A stretch of 64,000 nt of DNA from Brucella cytisi (GCA_012103075.1 JAAVLQ010000002.1:1476001-1540000); one strand, 5' to 3'. Positions 1 through 8,616 are shown, numbered from the stretch's first letter. Notes: generated from the sequence alone by a model not told the origin. Program-made: numbers and translations.

Positions 1-76
1 CGGCACCGATTGCAGCGGTTGATGTCGTTTTGCCAACGCCACCCTTACCGGAAGTTACAACAATCACTTTTGCCAT
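1..76 (-). CDS. minD: Septum site-determining ATPase MinD (5' end only)
   Basis: Only the first 25 codons are in the window; the gene runs off the left edge. The translation starts MAKVIVVTSGKGGVGKTT, which contains the deviant Walker A motif (KGGVGKTT) of MinD/ParA ATPases. MinD is a peripheral membrane ATPase that recruits MinC to the poles and blocks polar Z-ring assembly. The ATG at 76 has the ribosome-binding-like GGAGAC about 7 bases upstream. minC lies just upstream on the same strand, giving the usual minC-minD(-minE) order. Identification is secure because of the motif and its neighbour. Confidence 0.95.
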   Translation of the reverse strand, partial: MAKVIVVTSGKGGVGKTTSTAAIGA

Positions 77-223
77 ATTTGTCTCCTGTATCTCCCGCGC
101 GCCTCCAGAGCATTCGTTACCCGGGATATGAAATGCTCTGCTTTTCTTTTCAGCACTCAAAAGTGCCCTGACAATTTGTCTGGACTAGCATTCTCTCAAG
201 GCTGTTGGCCTTTTGGGAAAATG

Positions 224-952
224 CTAGTTTAGCGTTTCGGCCATCATGTAATCGCCGTCGAGCCAGAGCTGGACTGCCTGTCCGCGCAATCGGCTCTCCA
301 TGTCTTCGGCCGTCTTGTAAAGACCATCGATGGCAACGAGTTCTGCCTCCATCTTGCGGCAGAAAATGCGCGCATCGGCATTTCCGGCTGTTCCAGCCAT
401 CGCACGACCGCGCAGCGCGCCATAAAACGTGGATCGAGCCGCCAGCCACCACTTCCGCGCCGGACGCTACAGAACCAACAATCGTTACATCGCCGTCCGG
501 AAAGTAGACCGACTGACCAGACCGTACCGGCTCGGTAACCACCATGGACGGAACGGCCTTGACGAGTTGTACCGATGCGGGTGCCACCGGAGTGCGCTCC
601 TGCAACTTCGCTTCTGTGATCTCCGGGTCGAAATCTGCGGCAGGTTGTCCGCCACGCATCGCTGGCGGCATGCCCGCCCCAGCAGCGAGGGCCGCGCATT
701 TTCAAAGCCCGTGATCCAGACACCACGTTTAACCAAATCCTCAAGCAATTGAACCAATTGCGGACGCTCGATCGAAACGTTCTCCAGATCGAGAACGATC
801 GGACGATTCAGAAAGAAACCCACGGAACGGGCTGCAAGATCGTCCAGCTTGTCGAGCCAGCCATCGAGCGGCAGTTCAGGCGAGAGTACCAGCGCAAGAA
901 AGGATCTCCCTTTCAAACGGATTGGACGAGACTGTGTTAGCACTTGATTCAT
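224..952 (-). CDS. minC: Septum inhibitor MinC (two frameshifts)
   Basis: MinC inhibits FtsZ polymerisation away from midcell and works with MinD. The corrected product is 242 residues. The N-terminal domain starts [18 protein letters not shown]. The C-terminal MinC_C beta-helix includes [17 protein letters not shown] and the [17 protein letters not shown] stretch typical of the family. It ends in AETLN at 224. The frame breaks near 671-685, where a GGGG run seems one G short, and near 425-430, where TTTT seems one T too long. The two cancel, so start and stop are in the same frame. The ATG at 952 is chosen because it starts the family N-terminus. minD follows 148 bases downstream. The indels are probably sequencing errors. 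Confidence 0.9.
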
Positions 953-1224
953 CTTGGTTAAAAAACGGTTTATCCGGTCTATATGCACAATGGTTAACAG
1001 ATGGTTAATTTCTGAAGCCAGAACGCCCCCATTGCTGGAGCGGTCGGTCACTTTTGACGATCAAAGCATAACTATCGGCGAGGCATCAGCCTCCGGGCAC
1101 GGAACGCAACATTGTGCCCACCTGAACAGCCGAAAGCGCCTCCAGCCTGAAAACGACTCAGCTTATTCTTGATTGTAAACGGATATCAGGATCGATAATC
1201 ATTGTTTCTTCACCCATCCACAGA

Positions 1225-1440
1225 AGACCGCGCAGAAAATATATATTTAAATTCCAATCAAATATGACGCTACGTAATGTATTATAATTTTATAATATAT
1301 TTTTATTTGGCCGAAAATCAGAATAACTTGCAACAATTAGGAAATTGCAAAACATTATCCGATTCTTTTTAAAGTATATTTATTCTAATTGTTCCGTAAT
1401 TGCAGATCAACTAAATCAGTTTCTGGTATTGTCGACACTG
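1225..1440. other. AT-rich intergenic block
   Basis: Composition changes sharply here to long A/T runs, unlike the roughly 55-60 percent GC of the neighbouring genes. An almost perfect inverted repeat (TATTATAA, two bases, TTATAATA) sits at 1280-1297. No ORF or known motif is visible. It could be a promoter or nucleoid-protein binding region upstream of minC or a remnant of foreign DNA. Low certainty on function; the composition itself is directly visible. Confidence 0.5.
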
Positions 1441-1657
1441 CGTCAAGAATTCCATGAACAATCTGCGCTATAAAAAGAATCTTCACACGCCCTATCAACC
1501 AACCTAGCCGACACAGCAAATGAGTATAACCCAACCAGGGCAACAGCGATCTTTCTGATCGCTTTCATTCCTCTTCGAACGCAGCTTTATTCAGTGAGAA
1601 TAATCCCTGACGGAAACACTGTAATATAAATCTTCTGGAAGGTTCCGCTCAAAGGAA

Positions 1658-1698
1658 CCGCCTCGCGTTTGGGCGGGGGGCTTAGGGGCGCGAGGCGG
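1658..1698. other. GC-rich hairpin
   Basis: A perfect 10-bp stem (CCGCCTCGCG at 1658-1667 and CGCGAGGCGG at 1689-1698) encloses a 21-base G-rich loop. It is followed within 35 bases by a nested inverted repeat at 1731-1769. Both lie downstream, in minus-strand sense, of the left CCTCCTCCC array, so they could be further stem-loops or processing structures of the same transcript. No T tract follows, so a simple terminator is less likely. Confidence 0.45.
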
Positions 1699-1730
1699 GC
1701 GAGCTCTCAGGAGTGCACGCACAGGAAAAT

Positions 1731-1769
1731 GGAACGTTAGCTCCGATTCTGGAACTAACAATACGTTCC
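1731..1769. other. Nested inverted repeat
   Basis: Outer arms GGAACGT (1731-1737) and ACGTTCC (1763-1769) enclose inner arms GTTAG (1736-1740) and CTAAC (1755-1759). The two foldings share two bases and could form one bulged stem. It lies between the GC-rich hairpin at 1658-1698 and the left CCTCCTCCC array. Function unknown. Confidence 0.4.
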
Positions 1770-1799
1770 AGCCTGAAAAATTACGTGAGTAGAATATAG

Positions 1800-1916
1800 A
1801 AAAGCCCACAACGCTCGGGAGGAGGAGAACGTTGTGGGCTTAATCTATAAGCGCGATTGGGAGGAGGAGTATCGCGCTTTGGGTCCGGCTCTTGGGAGGA
1901 GGAGTGAACCGGACGC
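1800..1916 (-). ncRNA. Triple anti-SD hairpin array, left copy (Cuckoo/CcsR-type sRNAs)
   Basis: Read on the minus strand, three successive hairpins each display CCTCCTCCC in the loop. The stems are GTCCGG/CCGGAC (1909-1914 with 1883-1888, motif 1894-1902), AAGCGCGAT/ATCGCGCTT (1871-1879 with 1849-1857, motif 1859-1867) and AGCCCACAACG/CGTTGTGGGCT (1830-1840 with 1803-1813, motif 1817-1825). A T-rich run follows the last. Established knowledge: alphaproteobacterial 'Cuckoo' RNAs, including Rhodobacter CcsR1-4, carry CCUCCUCCC in hairpin loops and occur in tandem; the motif is complementary to Shine-Dalgarno sequences. Here I infer three processed sRNAs or one three-armed sRNA. I do not see the DUF1127 gene that precedes the Rhodobacter copies. 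Confidence 0.8.
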
Positions 1917-1991
1917 TTTTTAATAACCCCTCCGGCTGGCCTACTCAATCAACAAGCTTGCATTGCTGATATGCACTTTCAACAGATCCAA

Positions 1992-2030
1992 ATGAAAACC
2001 GCCTCGCAGCGAATGAACGCGCTGAGGCGG
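1992..2030 (-). terminator. Bulged hairpin with T tract upstream of left sRNA array
   Basis: The stem is CCGCCTC (1999-2005) with GAGGCGG (2024-2030), plus AGCG (2008-2011) with CGCT (2020-2023), separated by a two-base GC bulge. Read on the minus strand it is followed by TTTTCATTT, as expected of an intrinsic terminator or a stable processing stem. It lies about 80 bases before the left array. The plus-strand hairpin at 2395-2435 has the same geometry. Confidence 0.6.
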
Positions 2031-2394
2031 CATATCTCCCCGAAAGCCCCTAATCGAAGAAGATGGAGGAACTTACTCACAGCTTTAACGAAAATAAATA
2101 GACAATCTGCACGCACACTTGAGAATCTGGTGAACAATATCAGCCAATGGTTGAGAAACCTATCTCAACGAACTTTTCCGCGTCTGCAATCGTTCGACTA
2201 AACACTATTAAAGATCGGGTACAGTTCAGTCCTGCAATGCAATTAAAATGCTCTTATACCGGGTGGAACCTGAATGAGTATCACTCAATAATCCTACACA
2301 AATTTCAGTATTTTCTGAAAATTATAGAGTTCTATTAGGGGGTTGCTTTCTCCATGAGCACGGTTATTGTTCCTCTCACTTGGAGGAGGGAGTA

Positions 2395-2435
2395 CCGCCC
2401 CAGCGCGCTAGACCGCTGCGGGGCGGTTTCTTTTT
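2395..2435 (+). terminator. Bulged hairpin with T tract upstream of right sRNA array
   Basis: The stem is CCGCCCC (2395-2401) with GGGGCGG (2420-2426), and AGCG (2402-2405) with CGCT (2414-2417), again with a two-base GC bulge. TTTCTTTTT follows. Geometry and inner stem match the minus-strand hairpin at 1992-2030. It sits about 75 bases before the right array, so the two units look like inverted duplicates. Confidence 0.65.
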
Positions 2436-2509
2436 AGCTACCCAAAATGCATATCTGCATTGCAGCGTTGGCCCTTGTAAGCAGCGGCCCTTATTCCTAT
2501 TTTGATCTT

Positions 2510-2635
2510 GTTCGGTTTTACTCCTCCTCCCAAAAACCGAACCCAAAGCGCGATACTCCTCCTCCCAATCGCGCTTTATAGATCCGCCCACTGCACATTC
2601 CTCCTCCCAGTGCAGTGGGCGTTCTCTTTTCTGGA
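2510..2635 (+). ncRNA. Triple anti-SD hairpin array, right copy (Cuckoo/CcsR-type sRNAs)
   Basis: Three plus-strand hairpins carry CCTCCTCCC in their loops. They are GTTCGGTTTT/AAAACCGAAC (2510-2519 with 2533-2542, motif 2523-2531), AAAGCGCGAT/ATCGCGCTTT (2545-2554 with 2568-2577, motif 2558-2566) and GCCCACTGCAC/GTGCAGTGGGC (2586-2596 with 2610-2620, motif 2600-2608). TTCTCTTTT follows. The middle hairpin is nearly identical to the middle hairpin of the left array; the outer stems have diverged in compensating pairs. Family as for the left copy. Likely role: base-pairing to ribosome-binding sites or acting as sponges. Target genes cannot be read from the sequence. Confidence 0.82.
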
Positions 2636-2749
2636 ACTCTCCACACATATCGGAAATTTGTACCCAATCAGGTGACCCTGTGGCTATTTCAGTAGTTTTA
2701 AGGGTTTGCAGGTAATTTCTGCGCGTGATGCACGAGGGAGCGGGGTTCC

Positions 2750-4430
2750 ATGTTCTTCAGCACGACCTTCAAATCGGCCAGACCGTCGCTGCTATGCGCG
2801 CCTATGCTCTGGCTAGGTTTTGTTCTCGTTCTGCTGATCGCGCTTCTGTCATTCAGGCTCAATGCCCCCATTGGACCAATGTACTGGGACAGCTACATCT
2901 ACTTCGACGCAGCCCAGCGCATAAAAATGGAACAGATTCCCGGTGTAGACTTTTCCACGCCTGTCGGGCCGCTTGGCTACTATCTTTTGCATGGGGACAC
3001 TCCTTGTTCCCGCAGGCACAACCGCTTTTGCTCGTTCAATGGTCAATATTGGTCGTTGCAGCCCCTCTGACGGCATGGGTACTGACAGAGCTTCCCCATA
3101 ATCGAATAACCGGATTTCTCATCCTTGTTCCATTTCTGGTTTTCGCAATCTTTCCGGCCAATACACAAAGCTTTTATCCCTATCCCGGACTGGATGGGTT
3201 TGGCATTTATAATCGCCATACATCGCTTTTGCTCTACGTGCTGATATGTGGGTTGCTGTTTATGCGAAACGGCGCAAAGCTCGCGCTGTTTTGTGCGGCA
3301 GTGATGCTCGCCTTGTTTTTGATGAAGGTCACGGGCTTTCTTGCAGGTGGACTGTTCGGGCTTGCGGCACTTCTCGCTGGACGAATCTCTTTACGCAACG
3401 TTCTGCTGGCCGCCGCCATTACCGTTGCATTTCTGCTCGTCCATGAATTGCACAATGGGAATATCGGCGGATATATTCGCGATATTGCTACATTGATCGC
3501 CCTGAACGAAGAAGCCCTGCTCCCACGTTTCCTGACCGTCATATCGTCGAAGCTGGACGTCATTCTGCCAGCGGCGATCCTTGTTCTCACTCTTTTCTGG
3601 AATGAACAGTTCCATTCCGGCAAACGCAATCGCTTTTTCGACCGGAGTTCGGTCTGGCTCACCGTTGGGCTTCTGGGTGGCATCATCCTTGAGACACAGA
3701 ACACCGGAAGCCGAAATTCATATTCCTTTGGCCTATCCTGCTCATGATTTTTCAGCGGATAAAAGCTGGCACCGAGAAACTCAAAATCGCCTTCCTCGTG
3801 CTCGCTGCCTTCTGCGTCATCCCGACATTCACCAAGGTTGCGCACCGTGCCCTGCGCGCCGTTGCCGCCGCCCCGACTTATGTGCGACCGACTTTACCGG
3901 AATTGAAGAATCTCGGGCAGGTGTTGACCCGACCCGATTTTCTGCAACGGGCAGAGCTTTTCGAAACCCACTACCCGGAAAACAATGCAGCCTATGACGC
4001 GCTGGCAGCGCAAGGCCAACTACCTAGCTGGCAGCTTTATTCGGAAATCGATTTCCGTGTCTACTGGCTCGTTTCTGCAAACCGGATGGTGAAGGATCTG
4101 AAATCCTTCGAGACCCAGAACAACGTTCGCCTGCAAAGCATCATGTCGCTCGACTTCGTCAATCCGTTTGCATGGATATTGGATCGCGATGCGACACGGC
4201 ATATCCAGATCGGCGCCGATCCCTTCCGCACCGTCCCGGCGTTATCCGAGGAAACGAAGGCTGCCGTAGAAGCAACCGACGGCATATTGCGCCCGAAATG
4301 TCCGACGACGACCAATCGTCTTGCCTTACAGAAAATATATGCCGAAGCACTGCAGGATCGCGCCGTCGTCGCTTTGAACCCCTGTTGGGATTTGCTGCTT
4401 CGCCCCGGTCTGATCCGTAATCAGAAATGA
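2750..4430 (+). CDS. GT-C-like multi-spanning membrane protein (two frameshifts)
   Basis: The corrected product is about 560 residues: an N-terminal membrane segment, a short external loop with an acidic residue in a WDSYIYFDAAQR context followed by DFSTPVGPLGYYL, a run of hydrophobic helices, and a soluble C-terminal part of about 220 residues. That first-loop pattern is typical of GT-C fold glycosyltransferases, which use polyprenyl-phosphate sugars. The frame breaks near 2997 (GGGG, one G short) and near 3705 (one base short). It converges on the minus-strand donor-sugar cluster and ends one base from its first stop. I infer that it transfers the sugar made by that cluster; the acceptor is unknown. 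It could also be an uncharacterised membrane protein without enzymatic activity. Confidence 0.6.
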
Positions 4431-4431
4431 C

Positions 4432-5847
4432 TCATTTGATCTGAGCCTTGACGAAGTCCCGAACAATTCGGACGATGCCGCGTGAAAGAACCTCATCCAG
4501 CGCCTTGATGAACGCGTCCACATGCTCGCGCCCGCAGATCAGCGGCGGCTCAAGACGGATGACGTTTCGATTATATTCAGTAAAGGCGACCAGAACCCCA
4601 TGATCGCGCAGCAGATGGCTGCCAATAAAGCCGGGAAGCGAACCTTTCAGCTTCTCATCAAGCATCGCCGGGACAGGTCGCAACACGACCGGCATCGTTT
4701 GTGAGAAATCATGGAACTCCAGCCCTACCATCATCCCCTTCCCGCGCACGTCTTTCAAAAGCGCAGGATAGCGGTTCTGCAGCTCATGCAGACGATCCAG
4801 AAGATATTCTCCGACATCGGCTGCATTGTCGATCAGATGCTCGTCGTAAAGAACGTTCAGAGCTTCAATCGACGTGATGCAGGCTTCGCCAATCCCGCCA
4901 AAAGTCGCCATCGCATGGATCATCGCCGTCTTGGGCGTGCCGTAAGCCTTCATGTAGACGTCGCGCCGCGCGATCATGGCGGCCATCGCGGTCTTTCCAC
5001 CGCCAAGCGACTTCGCCAGTGCGGTGACGTCCGGTATGACGCCATAATGCTCGAAAGCATAGAATTTCCCGGTTCGCCCCAGTCCACATTGCACTTCGTC
5101 GGCAACCCAGATCACACCATACTGGTCGCAAAGGTTTCGCAACTTTTGCCAGAACTGTGCGTCAGCCTGAATGATACCGCCGCCACCTTGCACCGTTTCA
5201 AGCACAATCACCCCGATCTCGGGGTCAGAGCGAAACGCATTTTCAATGGCTGCAATGTCACCGAAGGGAACCCGAACGGTGTTATCGACCAGCTTGAATT
5301 CGCCACGATATAGCCCGCCATCAGTGATGGACAGAACACCCTTCGTTTTGCCATGGAACGAATTTTCCGCATAGACGATCTTGGCCTTTTTAGGACTTGC
5401 GGCGCGTTCCGCAACCTTGATCGCCGCTTCCATTGCTTCCGAGCCGGAAGACCCCAGAAACACCATGTCGAGATCGCCCGGCGAGCAAGCCGCAATGTCA
5501 TAAGCAAGAGCGGCTGCATATTGCGACATGAAGGCGATTGCAATCTCGTGGCGCATTTCTTCCTGAAACTGACGCCGTGCTTCGAGAATACGTGGATGAT
5601 TATGGCCGAAAGCCAGCGATCCGAAACCACCGAAAAAATCGAGAATGGGGCGCCCATTCTGGTCATAATAATACATGCCTTCAGCACGCTCGATCTTCAC
5701 CTTATGAAAGCCGAGCAGCTTCATGAAGTGAAGCTGGCCCGGATTGAGGTGAGTGGTAAACAGCTCCGTCATCCGTGGCAGATCGAGCGCTTTCGCCTCG
5801 GCAACCGTCAACAGCTTCGGCTTCAGCGTTGTATTAGTCTTGTTCAT
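4432..5847 (-). CDS. Class III PLP-dependent aminotransferase
   Basis: This intact 471-residue protein has the class III (ornithine/GABA/acetoin type) signatures: SSGSEAMEAAIK near 132-144, the pyridoxal-phosphate ring-binding VADEVQCGLGRTG around 248-260, and the Schiff-base lysine in TALAKSLGGGK near 279. It would move an amino group between an amino donor and a keto or aldehyde group. It is the last gene of a minus-strand operon with an epimerase, a small DMT protein, a DprE1-like oxidase and a UbiA protein. The substrate may therefore be a sugar or lipid-linked sugar, but class III enzymes mostly use amino acids and polyamines. Substrate assignment is open. Confidence 0.75.
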   Translation of the reverse strand: MNKTNTTLKPKLLTVAEAKALDLPRMTELFTTHLNPGQLHFMKLLGFHKVKIERAEGMYYYDQNGRPILDFFGGFGSLAFGHNHPRILEARRQFQEEMRHEIAIAFMSQYAAALAYDIAACSPGDLDMVFLGSSGSEAMEAAIKVAERAASPKKAKIVYAENSFHGKTKGVLSITDGGLYRGEFKLVDNTVRVPFGDIAAIENAFRSDPEIGVIVLETVQGGGGIIQADAQFWQKLRNLCDQYGVIWVADEVQCGLGRTGKFYAFEHYGVIPDVTALAKSLGGGKTAMAAMIARRDVYMKAYGTPKTAMIHAMATFGGIGEACITSIEALNVLYDEHLIDNAADVGEYLLDRLHELQNRYPALLKDVRGKGMMVGLEFHDFSQTMPVVLRPVPAMLDEKLKGSLPGFIGSHLLRDHGVLVAFTEYNRNVIRLEPPLICGREHVDAFIKALDEVLSRGIVRIVRDFVKAQIK

Positions 5848-5855
5848 TTCTGCCT

Positions 5856-6863
5856 CTATGCCGTTTCGGAAGCCCGCACATCCGATGATGCCGCGCCGAT
5901 TTTCTTGCGATATTCGCTGTAAGCCGCGATCAGCATGTCCTCATCACGATATTGCGGTATCCAGCCAAGCTCACGCTCGCCCTTCGAGACATCGAGAACA
6001 CACATTTCGTCGGCAATCAGATATTGCTCCGGGTCCATGATCGGCATGTTCATCCAGTCCAGCAGATCCAGCGTGCGTTTCACCGCCCGGGCGGGTGTTG
6101 GCAACAAAATAGATTTCGAACCCGCATGGCTGATCAGATCACCAAGCAGTTTGCGGACAGGAGGCGGATTGAGCGAGCCGAGATTATAGGCCTCGTTTGG
6201 AACGCTAGCCTTGAAAGCGGCACGTGCCGCCTCCGCACAGTCGAACACCGAAATGAACTGGTAAGGGTTCCTGCCCGAGCCGATCATCGGCACCGGCAAA
6301 TTGTAATCAATCAGCTTGAATAGCTTTTCCAAAATGCCGAGACGGCCCGGTCCAATGATAAGACGAGGACGAAACAGGGAGATATTCATGCCCCGCACGC
6401 GCCATTCAATGGCGAGTTCTTCGGTTTTCAGTTTTGACAGGCCGTACTCACCGAGCGGCTTGCACGGATGGTCTTCTTTCTGTGGCCAGACATAGGTGTG
6501 CCCGTACACCATATCGGTGGTGAAATGGACGAGCTTGTTGGCACCAGCCGCATCCATCGCCTTGATGATGTTCGCCGTCCCGTAATAATTGACAGGAAAG
6601 AAGAAGTCGTGCCGCTTTGCCCGGACCTGAATTGGTGAAAGCATTTTGGCGGACAAGTTATAGACCATGTCGTCTGCGCGGATACCAAGCCTGCGGATTG
6701 CTTCCGGATCGGTCACATCAGTCGCGATGAAAGCGGTATCAGCATAGTGTGGCAGATCGCTTTTCACGATATCCGCGACAAGGACCTCGTGACCATCGGC
6801 AAGTAGCTTTGGAGCAAGATAGCGCCCGACAAAACCGTCGCCACCAAAGATTACATGTCTCAT
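5856..6863 (-). CDS. NAD-dependent epimerase/dehydratase (extended SDR)
   Basis: The intact extended short-chain dehydrogenase has an N-terminal Rossmann motif (FGGDGFVG), a TTDMVYG segment around 120-126, and the active-site YGLSK (YxxxK) near 147. Such enzymes epimerise, dehydrate or reduce nucleotide sugars. I chose the ATG at 6863, preceded by GGGGGC, over a TTG at 6881 that would overlap the preceding gene. It lies between the aminotransferase and the small DMT gene. In mycobacterial decaprenyl-phosphoryl-arabinose synthesis a reductase (DprE2, a classical SDR) acts with DprE1. This protein occupies that place but is from another SDR branch, so a different sugar or reaction is likely. 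Confidence 0.75.
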   Translation of the reverse strand: MRHVIFGGDGFVGRYLAPKLLADGHEVLVADIVKSDLPHYADTAFIATDVTDPEAIRRLGIRADDMVYNLSAKMLSPIQVRAKRHDFFFPVNYYGTANIIKAMDAAGANKLVHFTTDMVYGHTYVWPQKEDHPCKPLGEYGLSKLKTEELAIEWRVRGMNISLFRPRLIIGPGRLGILEKLFKLIDYNLPVPMIGSGRNPYQFISVFDCAEAARAAFKASVPNEAYNLGSLNPPPVRKLLGDLISHAGSKSILLPTPARAVKRTLDLLDWMNMPIMDPEQYLIADEMCVLDVSKGERELGWIPQYRDEDMLIAAYSEYRKKIGAASSDVRASETA

Positions 6864-6877
6864 CGTACTGCCCCCGT

Positions 6878-7296
6878 TCAACTATGCGTCTGCTGGTTCA
6901 CATGCTTTTCCACCTGCGGTTCGGACGGCTTGCCGCTTTGTGCGATCAGCACCGTCCCGATGCAGATGAAAGCAATTCCCGCAATCTTGTAGGCGCCAAG
7001 TTCTTCCTTGAACAAAAGCCGGGCGAACAGAGCGACCGCGACATAGGCAAGACTGAGGAACGGATAAGCAAACGAAAGATCCACTTTCGACAGCACGTAA
7101 AGATGCGACGCCATCGAGATCACGAAGGTGAGCAAACCGGCAAAAATCCGGGATTGAAGACAATCTGGAATATGCGCTGGATCAATGTTTCGGCTGAAAA
7201 GCTGATCGGCCCGAGCGTCAGCATGCCATATTTCAACATCAACTGCGCGGCAGCATTGGTCATGACTGTGAACAGGATGAAGGGAATATATTTCAT
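6878..7296 (-). CDS. Small DMT-superfamily membrane protein, EmrE/ArnE-like (frameshift)
   Basis: The corrected product is 139 residues with four membrane helices. It starts MKYIPFILFTVMTNAAAQL; the C-terminal half includes SFAYPFLSLAYVAVALFARL and the glycine-rich last helix IAGIAFICIGTVLIAQSG. Size and topology match EmrE-type exporters and the ArnE/ArnF proteins that flip undecaprenyl-phosphate-aminoarabinose. The frame breaks near 7150 in a T run (five T, six expected). It lies 8 bases after the DprE1-like gene and just before the epimerase, so a role in flipping a polyprenyl-linked sugar is a reasonable inference. A drug-efflux function cannot be excluded. Confidence 0.65.
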
Positions 7297-7304
7297 CACG
7301 TTTC

Positions 7305-8616
7305 CTAACCTGCAGCGCCAAGCATCGATGCGGTCCGGCGCCAGAAATTGGAACTGAAAGCCTTGTCGCGAAAGGCCTCGAAATCGCGCCAGCGCGGATA
7401 GCTTGCAGCAAAAACCTCTGCGCTCATCCTTTGGTCCTTATATGGATTGACCCGGCCACCGGCCTCAACAGTCATCTGGTCCAGACGGTTCAGCAATTCC
7501 AGCGTTGTGTGGCCACGATTGGGGAAATCCATCGTCAGCGTATATCCCGGCATCGGAAATGACATGAGACCGGGAGACTTCATCGAACCGAAACGCTTGA
7601 GTACCGTCAGAAAGGAGACCTGTCCTCCATTGCGACTGGCCTCAAGCATCGCTGGAACGATCTTTCGGGCTGCTTCGAATGGAATTACACTTTGATGCTG
7701 GTAGAGCCCTGCCGGGCCGTAAAGCCTGTTCCAGTTTCTCACTCCGTCGAGTGGATAAAAGAAGCTTTGATACGGCACTCTACGCGCTGTTTTCAGCCGC
7801 CTCTTGCGCTGGAAATAGGCCGCATTGAAAAGCGACAGGCTTGTCTTGTTCAACAGCGAGAATGGCAATTCAACCGGCACGCCAAACCGTCCAGCGATCG
7901 AAATAGAGCCATTCGGCGCGGCAACATGATTACCGACCATCAGCAAGCCCCCGGCCATCGGAGAGCTGATCGACCCGTGCAACAGCATATTCATTTTCAT
8001 GATCGGCCAACTCGGCCATATCAAAATAAGCATCGAGGTTGGCGAAAGGCAGAACCTTTTCCTCGACATCGAGACCGCCGACCCGCTTGAGCCGGATCGT
8101 TGCGCGAAGAATTAATCCAGTTAGTCCCATTCCACCGATGGTTGCCCGAAACAGATCAATGTGCTCCGTATCGGAACATCTGTAGTAGACGCCGTCCGAG
8201 CGAAGCAGTTCCAGCCTTTCAACATGACACCCGAAAGTACCCTGCCGGTGATGGTTTTACCGTGCACGTCATTGGCAATGGCACCGCCGAGCGTCACAAA
8301 CTGCGTGCCCGGCGTGACAGGCAGGAAATAACCATGCGAAGCAACATGGGCGATGATCTCGCTCAGAAGCATGCCACTCTCAGCCGTAAGCAATCCCGTA
8401 TCGGGATCGAAATGCAGTATCTTTTTGCACCTGCATGGGCACGAGAAAGCCCGCATCATTATGGCAGCTATCGCCGTAGGAGCGACCATTTCCGAATGGC
8501 AACAGGCTCGCATCGCCGGGCAAGGCTCGCGTGAAATCATTCTCCAGTCTCTCCAGCGGAAGGTATTGCCGCCTTCGCCGGTTAATACGTCCGAAACTGT
8601 CGAAGGATTGTTCCAT
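7305..8616 (-). CDS. DprE1-like FAD-dependent oxidoreductase (three frameshifts)
   Basis: The corrected product is 436 residues. It has an FAD-binding PCMH domain with GNGRSYGDSC near 50-59 and NDVHGKNHHRQGTFG near 125, both hallmarks of DprE1, the decaprenylphosphoryl-beta-D-ribose 2'-oxidase. The C-terminal half resembles the aldonolactone-oxidase family. The start at 8616 overlaps the upstream stop (TGATG). Breaks lie near 8435, 8262 (AAAA, one A short) and 7955. The residue that aligns with the benzothiazinone-target cysteine cannot be placed without an alignment. Together with the HAD-UbiA protein it suggests conversion of polyprenyl-phosphoribose to a 2'-keto or arabino form. Confidence 0.78.

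Larger units (their letters stand above)
953..2749. other. Long gene-poor region with structured RNA elements
   Basis: No convincing protein gene lies in these 1.8 kb between the minC start and the membrane protein at 2750. It holds a very AT-rich block (about 1225-1440) with a near-palindrome at 1280-1297, two long hairpins (1658-1698 and 1731-1769), and two inverted units. Each unit consists of a bulged terminator-like hairpin followed by three hairpins with CCTCCTCCC loops. The divergent promoters for the two units should lie between about 2031 and 2394; I cannot assign -35/-10 boxes with confidence. Small ORFs here show no family resemblance. Confidence 0.8.

Noticed and set aside
1971-2201. 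A 76-codon plus-strand ORF between the two sRNA arrays, tested as the DUF1127 gene that precedes Cuckoo RNAs in Rhodobacter
   Set aside because: Lacks the DUF1127 pattern, has no ribosome-binding site and overlaps the minus-strand hairpin at 1992-2030.
1817-2608. Repeated GGAGGAGG/CCTCCTCC motifs considered as a CRISPR array or simple microsatellite
   Set aside because: Each copy lies in the loop of a different perfect stem and the spacing is not that of repeats and spacers; structure explains them better.
2376-2648. 90-codon minus-strand ORF over the right sRNA array
   Set aside because: Its translation is produced by the repeated hairpin sequence and shows no protein family features.
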